Shown here in pieces: positions 1-6,341 of a stretch of DNA of 16,101 nt. Source of the DNA: Devosia equisanguinis (GTDB lineage: Bacteria; Pseudomonadota; Alphaproteobacteria; Rhizobiales; Devosiaceae); contig CAMDAL010000042.1 of assembly GCA_945888565.1 (NCBI GenBank), forward strand, positions 1 through 16,101, read 5' to 3'. Position numbers and translations under genes: made by a program. How positions within the stretch are numbered: position 1 is the stretch's first letter; every line of letters begins with the position of its first letter. Under the pieces are notes generated by a model. It searched no databases and was not told the DNA's origin. It saw nothing but the letters and a program-made list of their open reading frames with translations.

Positions 1-96
1 GCCGCAAAGGCCGAGGCGGACGTGCGAACGACAATCGACACCGCGCGGCTCAAAGGCGCAAATCCCTTCGATGTCATCCTCGCTACCCTCGCCTGA
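1..96 (+). CDS. C-terminal end of a probable transposase (partial, cut by window start)
   Basis: An open frame enters from the left edge and ends at TGA 94-96, giving 31 residues that end in ARLKGANPFDVILATLA. This short tail (basic helix, then a hydrophobic 'NPFDVILATL' end) resembles the C-terminus of DDE transposases of the IS66 type, which often close with an ARKQG-N-hh-x-L pattern. That is a recollection of family style, not an alignment. The gene starts outside the window, so no catalytic residue can be inspected. The gene-poor 730 bases that follow and the palindrome at 137-148 fit the outer end of an insertion element. It could equally be the end of an unrelated cytoplasmic protein. 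The reading frame is clear; the identity is tentative. Confidence 0.4.
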   Translation, partial: AAKAEADVRTTIDTARLKGANPFDVILATLA

Positions 97-136
97 ACGC
101 GCCCAGAACGGTCAAAACGCGGCCTGCCGAAGGGGT

Positions 137-148
137 GGGTAATTACCC
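137..148. repeat. Perfect 12-bp palindrome GGGTAATTACCC
   Basis: GGGTAATTACCC reads identically on both strands and lies 40 bp past the stop of the probable transposase. It could be a dyad operator or part of the terminal region of the insertion element. No matching copy was noticed at another position, so neither role can be decided here. Confidence 0.5.
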
Positions 149-359
149 GATGAGCATAATCTCTACTCCGGGTTGCCCACCGGTCCCTCCCACGCAACAG
201 TCACCGCCGGCCTTGGCGGGCGCGGCGCTGGGAACGCGGGTCCCTCCCGTGGACAACCCTCCGCGCCACCAACACCCCTGACTGCAAACACTGAAATCCA
301 GAATGAAGAGAAGCCCTGCAGGCCCCTCACGAGGGTGGCTGGATGCTCATGAAACGGCC

Positions 360-401
360 GGCCGGATCCTCGTGGAATGGATGGCCGGATGCCGTGGAAT
401 G
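360..401 (+). repeat. Imperfect tandem direct repeat (two copies of about 20 bp)
   Basis: GGCCGGATCCTCGTGGAATG at 360-379 is followed at 383-401 by GGCCGGATGCCGTGGAATG. The second copy differs by one substitution and one deleted base, and a 3-bp gap separates the two. It lies in non-coding sequence, so a local duplication or slippage event is the simplest explanation. Confidence 0.6.
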
Positions 402-829
402 CGCACAAGCCGAGCTCTTTCGCACCATCGCCGTCTCCCTCCAGCCTGCCGGACCATAGCCGATGGGGCAAGACGCCCCGCTGAGCCATTCCCCCTCAAC
501 CCTCAACGCGCTTCCAAAGTCCAGCCTCAGCCGCGGCGAAAAGCCGCAGCAAACCCACTCGTCTCAAGCTTGGCCATGACGCAAGGCCGGCTACTGAAAA
601 ATGGGCGGGTTAATACGGAAAACTGCAAAGCGCGCGGGACAGCTAGAAGAGCGGTCTGGAGGTAGCTCACCGAGGCCAGCGCCTGGATGGTTAGGCGGAT
701 CGCCGGCTAGACAAAGCAGCGATCCATCTCCAAAGATTAGGCGCTGGGCAACTCGACAAGTCACCAACGTCAACCCCAGCTTCCTTAACGACTCCGGTAG
801 GATTCATTGTCTACGCGAGTACCACTAAA

Positions 830-1243
830 TTGACCAACATTGCGATCACGGCCGGAGCTTTCCACTTTCAGGCTCGGCTCGAAAGCGAGGCGGCGCCTGC
901 GACCTGCGCCGCATTCGAGGCGCAACTCCCGTTCCGCAGCCGCATCATCCACGTGCGCTGGAGCGGGGAGGCGGTGTGGATGCCGCTCGGAGACCTGCAG
1001 TTCGGGGTCGGCTACGAGAACGCGACGAGCTATCCCAATCCCGGGCAGATCATCCTCTATCCTGGCGGGGTCAGCGAGACCGAGATTCTAATCTCCTATG
1101 GCCACGCTGCATTCGCCAGCAAGGCAGGCATGCTCGCCGGCAACCACTTCCTCACCATCACCGAGAACCTTGAGGCCCTGGCGACCCTCGGCAAACGCGT
1201 TCTGTGGGAAGGCGCTCAGGACATCGTATTCGAGCGCGTATAG
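830..1243 (+). CDS. DUF3830 family protein
   Basis: The 137-residue product matches the DUF3830 family as I know it in both length and sequence pattern. It begins ITAGxFxFxARLExEAAP-TCAAF, continues with an LPF-----IHVRWSGEAxWxPLG block (about residues 29-55), then GYENATSYPNPGQIILYPGG-SETEILISYG (about 61-91), and ends with AGNHFLTI and LWEGAQDIVFE. The family is predicted to adopt a small cyclophilin-like beta barrel. Its biochemical role is not established, and there is no signal peptide or membrane segment, so it is probably cytoplasmic. The start is TTG at 830, chosen because the family begins right there; no strong Shine-Dalgarno sequence precedes it, and the frame stays open upstream. 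The 3' end overlaps the convergent flavoprotein gene by 28 bp. Family members are often found near amidohydrolase and peptide-transporter genes, as here, which suggests a part in the same catabolism (inference). Confidence 0.85.
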   Translation: MTNIAITAGAFHFQARLESEAAPATCAAFEAQLPFRSRIIHVRWSGEAVWMPLGDLQFGVGYENATSYPNPGQIILYPGGVSETEILISYGHAAFASKAGMLAGNHFLTITENLEALATLGKRVLWEGAQDIVFERV

Positions 1244-2592
1244 GTCTCCACGAGAGATGCTTCGGCCTTCGCTGCTGCTTCGGCGCCGGTCACCGCGGCA
1301 GCCTCCATGTTCGGGAACTCGAGATAGTCACCCGCGAGCAGCACCGCCCCAAGGTCGGCCGTGAGGGCGGCCTGCAGCGCGGCTCGTCCAGGGAAGGTGA
1401 AAGGCGCGCCGGCAGGCCAGCGATGCACCGCGATCTCAGCCACCAGTGATGTCGAGCCGGGAAAGGTCCGCTCGAGGTCAGCGAGAAACAGGGCTTCGAG
1501 TTCGGCATCGCTGCGGGGGATCAGCTCTGCCGCGCCACGGGCGCCGCGGAACATCATGATGCTGCCGCCGGACCGGCGAGGCCCGGAAGGTTCCCGGATG
1601 GCGGTCGCCTGGTTGAAGAGCACGCCGAAGGCGCGGCCCGGGGTCGAGATTGCGTAGTTGCCATCCCACGGCAGCGCTTTGGTTTCCGAGGTCAAGGCGG
1701 CAACCGACAGGTAGGCACCGTACCGGATGGCTTCGAGCGCCTGCCGCGTCGCCTGCGGCAGGTCACGGGCTATGACATGGGTCACGAACGCTGGCGTTGC
1801 GATTATGGCGCGCCGCGCCGTGATGGTCTGCGAGGCGCCGGCCTGCTCGTAGTGGACGACAACCCCAGCACCCTCGCGTCGCACCTCAAGGACGCGCGCG
1901 CCCAGCCGGATACTGTCGCCGAGCACTCCGGCGATAGCGTTGGGGAGACCGCTGGATCCTCCGACGAGATTGCGGCCTGGCGCGCTAGTCGCCCAAACAT
2001 TGGCGAAAGATCGCAGCGAGTGCCCGGCCGACATTTCCGACGGATCGGCCCCGTTGCGCTCGGTGATCGCGGTGAGAATGGTCCGGACCTCGGGGTGAAC
2101 GAGGCCTAGCATTTGGTCGAGCGTCCGGCCTTCCTCGAACGAGAGCATGCGTTTTCGCCGCTGGTCGGGCGTCTCGCCGGCCGGGCGGTTGCCGAGTTCA
2201 CGCACGACTCGGGTTGAGCCGACACGGAGAGCGAGACCGACCTTAATGAGGGAGAGCCGTGCCGCGGGCGAGAGCGGAAGGATGAAAGGGTAGGTTTCGG
2301 GCCGCTGGGTCAGGGCGTGGCGGCCGCGATGGCTGATACCGAGAAGCCGTCCACGTATTGGGCGACTGTCAAGCCCCAACTCCTCGACGAGATCGCCTAT
2401 GACCGTTCCCGGCTCGCCGAACATGTGCGCGCCAAAGTTGAGCCAGTGGGGCGCTCGCGGCGCGGAGAGAATCCGTCCACCGACGCGGTGGTCCGCCTCC
2501 AGGACCGCCACCGACCGGTGCCGCAGGCGATAAGCCGCCGTCAGCCCGGCAATGCCGCCGCCGATGACGACGACGTCGAGAGTCTCGCTCAT
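1216..2592 (-). CDS. FAD-dependent amine oxidase / protoporphyrinogen-oxidase-like flavoprotein
   Basis: This is a 458-residue protein of the flavin amine oxidase superfamily (monoamine oxidase, protoporphyrinogen oxidase and phytoene desaturase-like proteins). The N-terminus carries the dinucleotide-binding motif VVVIGGGIAGLTAAYRL (about residues 7-23), the acidic end of the second strand (VLEAD) and the RVGGR motif (about 36-40). The C-terminus has the second FAD-contact block VLLAGDYLEFPNMEAAAVTGAEAA (about 413-437), typical of the family. Such enzymes oxidise C-N or C-C bonds using FAD and O2 or another acceptor; the substrate cannot be read from the sequence. ATG at 2592 is preferred because AGGGAAG lies 8 bases upstream; a GTG at 2601 is an in-frame alternative. 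The start overlaps the stop of the short upstream ORF in an ATGA, and the 3' end overlaps the DUF3830 gene. The C-terminal tail after the FAD block is short and unremarkable. Confidence 0.85.
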   Translation of the reverse strand: MSETLDVVVIGGGIAGLTAAYRLRHRSVAVLEADHRVGGRILSAPRAPHWLNFGAHMFGEPGTVIGDLVEELGLDSRPIRGRLLGISHRGRHALTQRPETYPFILPLSPAARLSLIKVGLALRVGSTRVVRELGNRPAGETPDQRRKRMLSFEEGRTLDQMLGLVHPEVRTILTAITERNGADPSEMSAGHSLRSFANVWATSAPGRNLVGGSSGLPNAIAGVLGDSIRLGARVLEVRREGAGVVVHYEQAGASQTITARRAIIATPAFVTHVIARDLPQATRQALEAIRYGAYLSVAALTSETKALPWDGNYAISTPGRAFGVLFNQATAIREPSGPRRSGGSIMMFRGARGAAELIPRSDAELEALFLADLERTFPGSTSLVAEIAVHRWPAGAPFTFPGRAALQAALTADLGAVLLAGDYLEFPNMEAAAVTGAEAAAKAEASLVETYTRSNTMS

Positions 2593-2858
2593 GTGGAACA
2601 CTTCCCTGCCGCCCAGGCCGATTCCGTGATTGCCCGGCTCGCGTTGCGGACATGCCGGACTGTGGCCGGTTCCGCTGCGGCGCCGTCGCTGCTGCAGATG
2701 GCGCCGAACTCGTCGCCAAGCGTCTCCTGTACCAGCCGGGTACCGAGGACGAGTATCCCCGACAGCACGCGGTCGCGGACGGCGCGGTAGAGTTGCGCCG
2801 CGACCGGGGTGCGAAGAAATGCCGGATTGTAAGCCACGTCGTCCTCGGTTAACTGCAT
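2589..2858 (-). pseudogene. Truncated GntR-type DNA-binding domain remnant (89 aa ORF)
   Basis: From ATG 2858 the frame encodes 89 residues. The segment PVAAQLYRAVRDRVLSGILVLGTRLVQETLGDEFG (about residues 18-52) closely follows the first half of a GntR winged-helix domain: L-x-x-x-h-R-x-x-h-L-SG-x-h-x-x-GTRL-x-x-x-x-L-x-x-x-FG. The expected next block (V-SR-TPVREAL, the recognition helix, then the wing) is missing and replaced by an Ala/Ser-rich tail ending AAGKCST. No effector domain follows, and neither other minus-strand frame restores one. It therefore looks like a truncated or decayed regulator, though a small functional protein cannot be excluded. Its stop overlaps the flavoprotein start in ATGA, so it may still couple translation. 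An ATG at 2936 would add 26 residues but runs into the divergent DadA-like gene. No clear ribosome site precedes 2858. Confidence 0.5.
2601..2607 (-). promoter_or_regulatory. Ribosome binding site deciding the flavoprotein start
   Basis: On the minus strand AGGGAAG lies 8 bases before ATG 2592 but directly abuts the alternative GTG 2601, which favours the ATG. It sits inside the end of the short upstream ORF, as expected for translationally coupled genes. Confidence 0.6.
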
Positions 2859-2883
2859 ACGGTTTAGAAGCCAGAGAGTATCA

Positions 2884-4164
2884 ATGCAAGGATCGGCAAG
2901 AACCGCGATTATCGTCGGAGCCGGCATCGTCGGCATGGCGACGGCACTGCGGCTTCAGGCGGATGGCATTTCGGTCACGGTCTTCGATGCGCGCGAGCCG
3001 GGGACGGGATGCTCCGAAGGCAATTCCGGAGGCTTTGGCATCGGACTCGTCGCTCCCATCGCGATGCCCGGTATCTTGCGCCAGGTGCCGCGCCTGCTGC
3101 TCGATCCTGAGGAGCCGCTTTTCATCAGTCCAAGAATCTTTCCGCGCGCGCTGCCATGGTTCTGGCAGTTCGCGCGCAACGCGCGCCCGCATCGGATGAG
3201 GCAGATCGCGGCTGCCCGGGCGGCGCTCAATCACCAGGTGCTCGATACGCTGATGCCGCTCGTCAAGCTGGCCGGTGCCGAGGACCTCGTGCGGCATGAG
3301 GGCATGGTTTTCCTCTTCCGCGGCGACGTCGTGCCGACTGGAGCTGCCGCCCGCTTCCGGCTGAGCGAGGACCACGGCATTGTGACCGAGCGGCTCGATG
3401 CTGCCGAGATCGCCGGCCTTTACCCGGGCATCGCGACCGATGTCCGCATCGGCGTTCGCATCCCCGGCAACTGGCACTGCACCGATCCACTTGGCCTCGT
3501 CACCGCCTTCGCCCGGGCTTTCGAAGCGCGCGGCGGCCGCATCGTCAGGGCGGACGTCACCGCGCTCACCGCAAGCGGAACCGGCGTGGTGGCTGGCGGC
3601 GCGACACACACTGCCTGCCACGTCGTCGTGGCCGCAGGCGTGTGGTCGCGGAAGATGATTGCCGCTCTCGGCTACAGCGTACCGCTCGAGGCAGAACGGG
3701 GGTATCACCTGATGCTTCCGAAGTCCGGCGTTGCGTTCGCGGTGCCTACCACGCTTGCAGACCGCAACATCGTCCTCACACCGATGGACAATGGGCTACG
3801 CATTACCGGCATCGCCGAGTTCGCACCCATCGACGCCCCGCCAGACTACAGCCACTGCGACCGGCTTCTGGCCCAGGCGAAGTGTTACTTTCCGGACCTC
3901 GACGGGGGCGGAGCGGAACGATGGATGGGCCCGCGACCATCGACCCCCGACTCGCTCCCCGTCATCGGACAGGCACCGCGGCATCCCGGCCTTTGGTTCG
4001 CCTTCGGCCATGGTCAGAGCGGCCTAGCCCATGCGAGCGTTACGGCCGCGAGCTTAGGCGCGGCGATTGCTGGCCGGCGGGCTGGCATCAACCTTACGCC
4101 CTACGGCATCGAACGCTTCCAGCGGTCCTATAATCGGCACTTATCGCTCTCGCCGCCTTCTTAA
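2884..4164 (+). CDS. D-amino acid dehydrogenase-like (DadA/DAO family) FAD oxidoreductase
   Basis: The 426-residue protein belongs to the FAD-dependent DAO family and is most like the D-amino acid dehydrogenase small subunit DadA. Features seen are TAIIVGAGIVGMATALRLQ (residues 7-25, FAD Rossmann motif), VTVFDAREPGTGCSEGNSGG (31-50, with the SxxNxG segment typical of DadA), ERGYHLML (271-278, a DadA hallmark), and the C-terminal block STPDSLPVIG...GLWFAFGHGQSGLAHA (353-384). DadA-type enzymes deaminate D-amino acids, or demethylate or oxidise N-substituted glycines, to keto acids and pass electrons to the respiratory chain at the inner membrane face. No transmembrane segment is obvious. ATG 2884 is preceded by AGAGAG, 5 bases away. 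The gene is divergent from the GntR-like remnant with a 25-bp gap. D-amino acids released by hydantoin-type ring opening would be logical substrates (inference); sarcosine-like substrates are also possible. Confidence 0.85.
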   Translation: MQGSARTAIIVGAGIVGMATALRLQADGISVTVFDAREPGTGCSEGNSGGFGIGLVAPIAMPGILRQVPRLLLDPEEPLFISPRIFPRALPWFWQFARNARPHRMRQIAAARAALNHQVLDTLMPLVKLAGAEDLVRHEGMVFLFRGDVVPTGAAARFRLSEDHGIVTERLDAAEIAGLYPGIATDVRIGVRIPGNWHCTDPLGLVTAFARAFEARGGRIVRADVTALTASGTGVVAGGATHTACHVVVAAGVWSRKMIAALGYSVPLEAERGYHLMLPKSGVAFAVPTTLADRNIVLTPMDNGLRITGIAEFAPIDAPPDYSHCDRLLAQAKCYFPDLDGGGAERWMGPRPSTPDSLPVIGQAPRHPGLWFAFGHGQSGLAHASVTAASLGAAIAGRRAGINLTPYGIERFQRSYNRHLSLSPPS

Positions 4165-4165
4165 T

Positions 4166-4190
4166 AAGGGGCCCGCTTCCGGGCTCCCCT
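4166..4190 (+). terminator. Hairpin after the DadA-like gene, terminator-like but without a U-tract
   Basis: Just past the TAA stop, AGGGGCCCG pairs with CGGGCTCCCCT across a short CTTC loop, with two bulged bases in the 3' arm. No run of T follows, so it is a weak candidate for intrinsic termination. It may instead stabilise the 3' end of the transcript or separate the DadA-like gene from the next one. Confidence 0.4.
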
Positions 4191-4321
4191 CTCGGCGTCT
4201 AGAACGGGCCCAGCGCCAGTGACCGATCTTTCCTTTGCGGCGCGTTTTTGCTGGCAGCAAGAGGCTCGTCGCGGAACGGCGCTTGTGTAACCACCAGCCA
4301 GACCGGGTGTTGTTCGATTTG

Positions 4322-5305
4322 ATGGATTCCTACGGCCACGCTGCCCGTTTTCACGGGATTTACGCATCGACTGTGTGCCCCATGACCGCGGATGGCGCGA
4401 TCGCCTATCGCGATCTTGAAAGCCACATCGGCGAGGTCGCCGGTTGCGGAGGGCTCAAGGGGCTCCTCATCAACGGCCACGCCGGCGAGAACGCGATGCT
4501 CGAGCGCGAGGAAGCCCGCGAGGTCGTCGCAACGGCGCGCCGCGTAGCGCCGCGGTCCCTCATCGTTGCGGGGGTTAACGCCGAGTCCTCGCGCAACGCC
4601 GTGCTGCTGGCCGAGGATGCCGCCGCCGCCGGGGCCGATGCCATCCTCGTCTTTGCGCCCTTCTCCTGGATCGTCGGGGTGGATGCGCGCACCGTGGTCA
4701 ACCATCACCGCGCCATCCATGATGCGACCGACCTGCCGCTCATGCTGTTCCAGGGCTCGGTGAACTCCGGCAAGCTCTGGTTCCCGCCCGAGACGCTGGC
4801 CGCTCTCGTCCACCTGCCGCGGGTTGTCGGAATCAAGGAAGGCAGCTGGGAGACCTCGGCCTATGAGATCAGTCGCCGCGTGGTGCGCGAGACGCGCCCC
4901 GGGGTCGCGGTCATGGCGTCCGGCGACGAGCACCTCCTGTCCTCTTTCGTCCTCGGGTCTGAGGGCAGCCTCGTCAGCCTCGCCGCAGTGGTGCCGCAGC
5001 TGATCGTCGCCCTTGATCTTGCAGTGAGGGCTGGCGACATGGCGGCAGCAAGGGCCTGCCACGACCGTATCTATCCGCTCGCCCGCACCGTCTACGGCAC
5101 CGGTCCTGCGGGGCTCGTTTCAGCACGGCTCAAGGCCTGCCTCGAGATCCTCGGAAGGATCGACTCTGCCTACTGCCGCCCGCCCACCGCGGCACTTCCG
5201 GCCGAAGAAATAGCCGCCCTCACCAACGCCCTCGAAGCCGCGGGCGAACTGACGAAGATCGGGTCGGCACGTCCCGTGCCCGCCGCTGTGGGCGCCGCGC
5301 CCTAA
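4322..5305 (+). CDS. Dihydrodipicolinate synthase family protein with divergent active site
   Basis: This 327-residue TIM-barrel protein belongs to the class I aldolase family of DapA, N-acetylneuraminate lyase and KDG aldolase. The Schiff-base lysine is present in RVVGIKEGS (about residue 172). Two DapA landmarks are changed. The pyruvate-binding GTTGE loop reads GHAGE (about 52-56). The catalytic Tyr of the LYN-PGRT strand is replaced by Phe in LMLFQGSVNSG (about 140-150), and the GRT arginine loop is lost. It is therefore unlikely to be a lysine-biosynthesis DapA and probably acts on another keto acid, either as lyase/hydratase or with altered chemistry (inference). ATG 4322 is chosen because the family similarity begins at FHGIYASTVCPM; the frame is open back to a TTG at 4235, and no good ribosome site precedes 4322. 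It lies 157 bp downstream of the DadA-like gene on the same strand and may share a transcript with it. Confidence 0.8.
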   Translation: MDSYGHAARFHGIYASTVCPMTADGAIAYRDLESHIGEVAGCGGLKGLLINGHAGENAMLEREEAREVVATARRVAPRSLIVAGVNAESSRNAVLLAEDAAAAGADAILVFAPFSWIVGVDARTVVNHHRAIHDATDLPLMLFQGSVNSGKLWFPPETLAALVHLPRVVGIKEGSWETSAYEISRRVVRETRPGVAVMASGDEHLLSSFVLGSEGSLVSLAAVVPQLIVALDLAVRAGDMAAARACHDRIYPLARTVYGTGPAGLVSARLKACLEILGRIDSAYCRPPTAALPAEEIAALTNALEAAGELTKIGSARPVPAAVGAAP

Positions 5306-5384
5306 AGTCGCCTACCGCTCGCGCGACGAGGATGGTAGAGTGTGAAAGGCCCGGCATAGCGGCCGAGTGGAGTCCTGAGCCCCA

Positions 5385-6341
5385 GTGAACCTGCGCCAGC
5401 TGGAAGTCCTCAGGGCGGTGATGAAACGGCGTACGACGACGGGTGCGGCGCACGAACTCGGCATGTCGCAGCCGGCGGTCAGCAACGCCATCAAGCATAC
5501 CGAGGAGCAGCTCGGCTTCCTACTCTTCGATCGGGTCAACAATCGGCTGGTGCCGACGCGCGAAGCCGAGATCCTCTTCGCCGAAAGCGAGTCGCTGTTC
5601 CAGCTCTACGAGGCGATGCGCCGCCGCACCGCGCAGATGAGTAGCGGCCGCATCGGGCACATCAGTATCCTCCTTACCTCCGAGCTCTCGGAGTCGCTGA
5701 TCCCGCGCGTCCTCAAGCACTTCCTCGCCAACCATGCCGATGTCCATGTTACCATCGACGTCGTCTCGCTCGAGGGCGTGCTCAACGGCATTGAGACGGG
5801 GGTAGGCGACTTGGGATTTGCCATGGCCCCGCACTCGCGGCCGGGCCTGATCTACGAGCCGCTGCGGGATGTGCCGATGGTCTGCGTCTGCCCGGCGGGA
5901 GATGAGCTCGCGACTCTTGCCTTCGTCACCCCGCTCGATCTCCAGGGCAAGCGGCTGATCGTGGCGCCGACTACTGGCAGGCTCAACGCCATGGTGCAAG
6001 ACGCCTTTTCCAAGGGATCGGTTCGCTTTGCCCCCCAGATCGAGATCCGTTTCATGAACATCGCCGCGCGCTGCGTGGCGGCTGGCCTCGGGGTCGCCCT
6101 CGTCGACGCCCTGACCGCTACCGCCAACAATTTCGGCGACCTAAGGCTCCTGCCGTTCCGCCCCGCCATTCCGGTGCCGGTGTTCGCGATAGTCAACAAG
6201 GGCAGGCCAACGTCGCGGCTCGCCAAGCACTTCATCCGGAGCGCGCGCACCCAGATCGAGGTGATCGCGGCGGAACTGGGTGCGATCGCCGACGCTCAGG
6301 ACCCGTCCGAGGCAGCCGACGCCGAGGGCACCCGGGTCTGA
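5385..6341 (+). CDS. LysR family transcriptional regulator
   Basis: The 318-residue protein has the standard LysR architecture. An N-terminal winged helix-turn-helix covers residues 1-60 (MNLRQLEVLRAVM, then TGAAHELGMSQPAVSNAIKHTEEQLGFLLFDR), followed by a linker helix and a periplasmic-binding-protein-like effector domain (about 90-300). The start is GTG 5385, which gives the canonical LysR N-terminus; GGAG lies 12 bases upstream, rather far. The effector domain includes the usual GVGDLGFAM and GLGVALVDAL segments. It sits downstream of the aldolase-family gene (79-bp gap) and convergent with the hydantoinase operon, overlapping it by 46 bp, so it is a local candidate to control one or both sets of genes. 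The ligand is unknown; a substrate or product of the cyclic-amide pathway is a guess. The last 20 residues are a low-complexity tail. Confidence 0.92.
   Translation: MNLRQLEVLRAVMKRRTTTGAAHELGMSQPAVSNAIKHTEEQLGFLLFDRVNNRLVPTREAEILFAESESLFQLYEAMRRRTAQMSSGRIGHISILLTSELSESLIPRVLKHFLANHADVHVTIDVVSLEGVLNGIETGVGDLGFAMAPHSRPGLIYEPLRDVPMVCVCPAGDELATLAFVTPLDLQGKRLIVAPTTGRLNAMVQDAFSKGSVRFAPQIEIRFMNIAARCVAAGLGVALVDALTATANNFGDLRLLPFRPAIPVPVFAIVNKGRPTSRLAKHFIRSARTQIEVIAAELGAIADAQDPSEAADAEGTRV

Larger units (their letters stand above)
97..829. other. Gene-poor intergenic stretch of about 730 bp
   Basis: I find no gene here that I can support. Several open frames of 60-120 codons exist on both strands (for example 163-489 minus and 303-665 plus). 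Their products are low-complexity, rich in Arg, Pro and Gly, match no family I know, and overlap one another, as expected of chance frames in GC-rich DNA. The stretch contains the 12-bp palindrome at 137-148, an imperfect direct repeat at 360-401 and a small GCGGC/GCCGC hairpin at 533-547. No tRNA cloverleaf or clear promoter was recognised. The upstream control region of the DUF3830 gene should lie in the last part of it. Decayed mobile-element sequence is a reasonable but unproven explanation. Confidence 0.6.

Noticed and set aside
533..547. GCGGC/GCCGC hairpin with a 5-base loop as a terminator
   Set aside because: The stem is only 5 bp, there is no T-run, and no gene ends nearby.
163..665. 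Two overlapping open frames (163-489 minus, 303-665 plus) as small genes
   Set aside because: They overlap on opposite strands, encode Arg/Pro/Gly-rich sequence with no recognisable family and have no convincing ribosome sites.
601..828. Plus-strand 75-codon frame just before the DUF3830 gene as a leader or integrase remnant
   Set aside because: No motif of either kind is present, and composition fits a chance frame.
2881..3708. Long minus-strand frame opposite the DadA-like gene
   Set aside because: The plus strand encodes a complete family member with all motifs; the antisense product is His/Arg/Asp-rich and unrecognisable, a GC-bias shadow.
4235..4321. N-terminal extension of the DapA-family protein from TTG 4235
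   Set aside because: The 29 added residues are Arg-rich and not family-like; similarity begins just after ATG 4322.
4199..5062. 287-codon minus-strand frame opposite the DapA-family gene
   Set aside because: It is antisense to conserved barrel motifs and matches nothing known to me.
5306..5384. LysR operator or autoregulatory site upstream of the LysR gene
   Set aside because: I could not find a convincing T-N11-A dyad, and the gene is not divergent from a target here.
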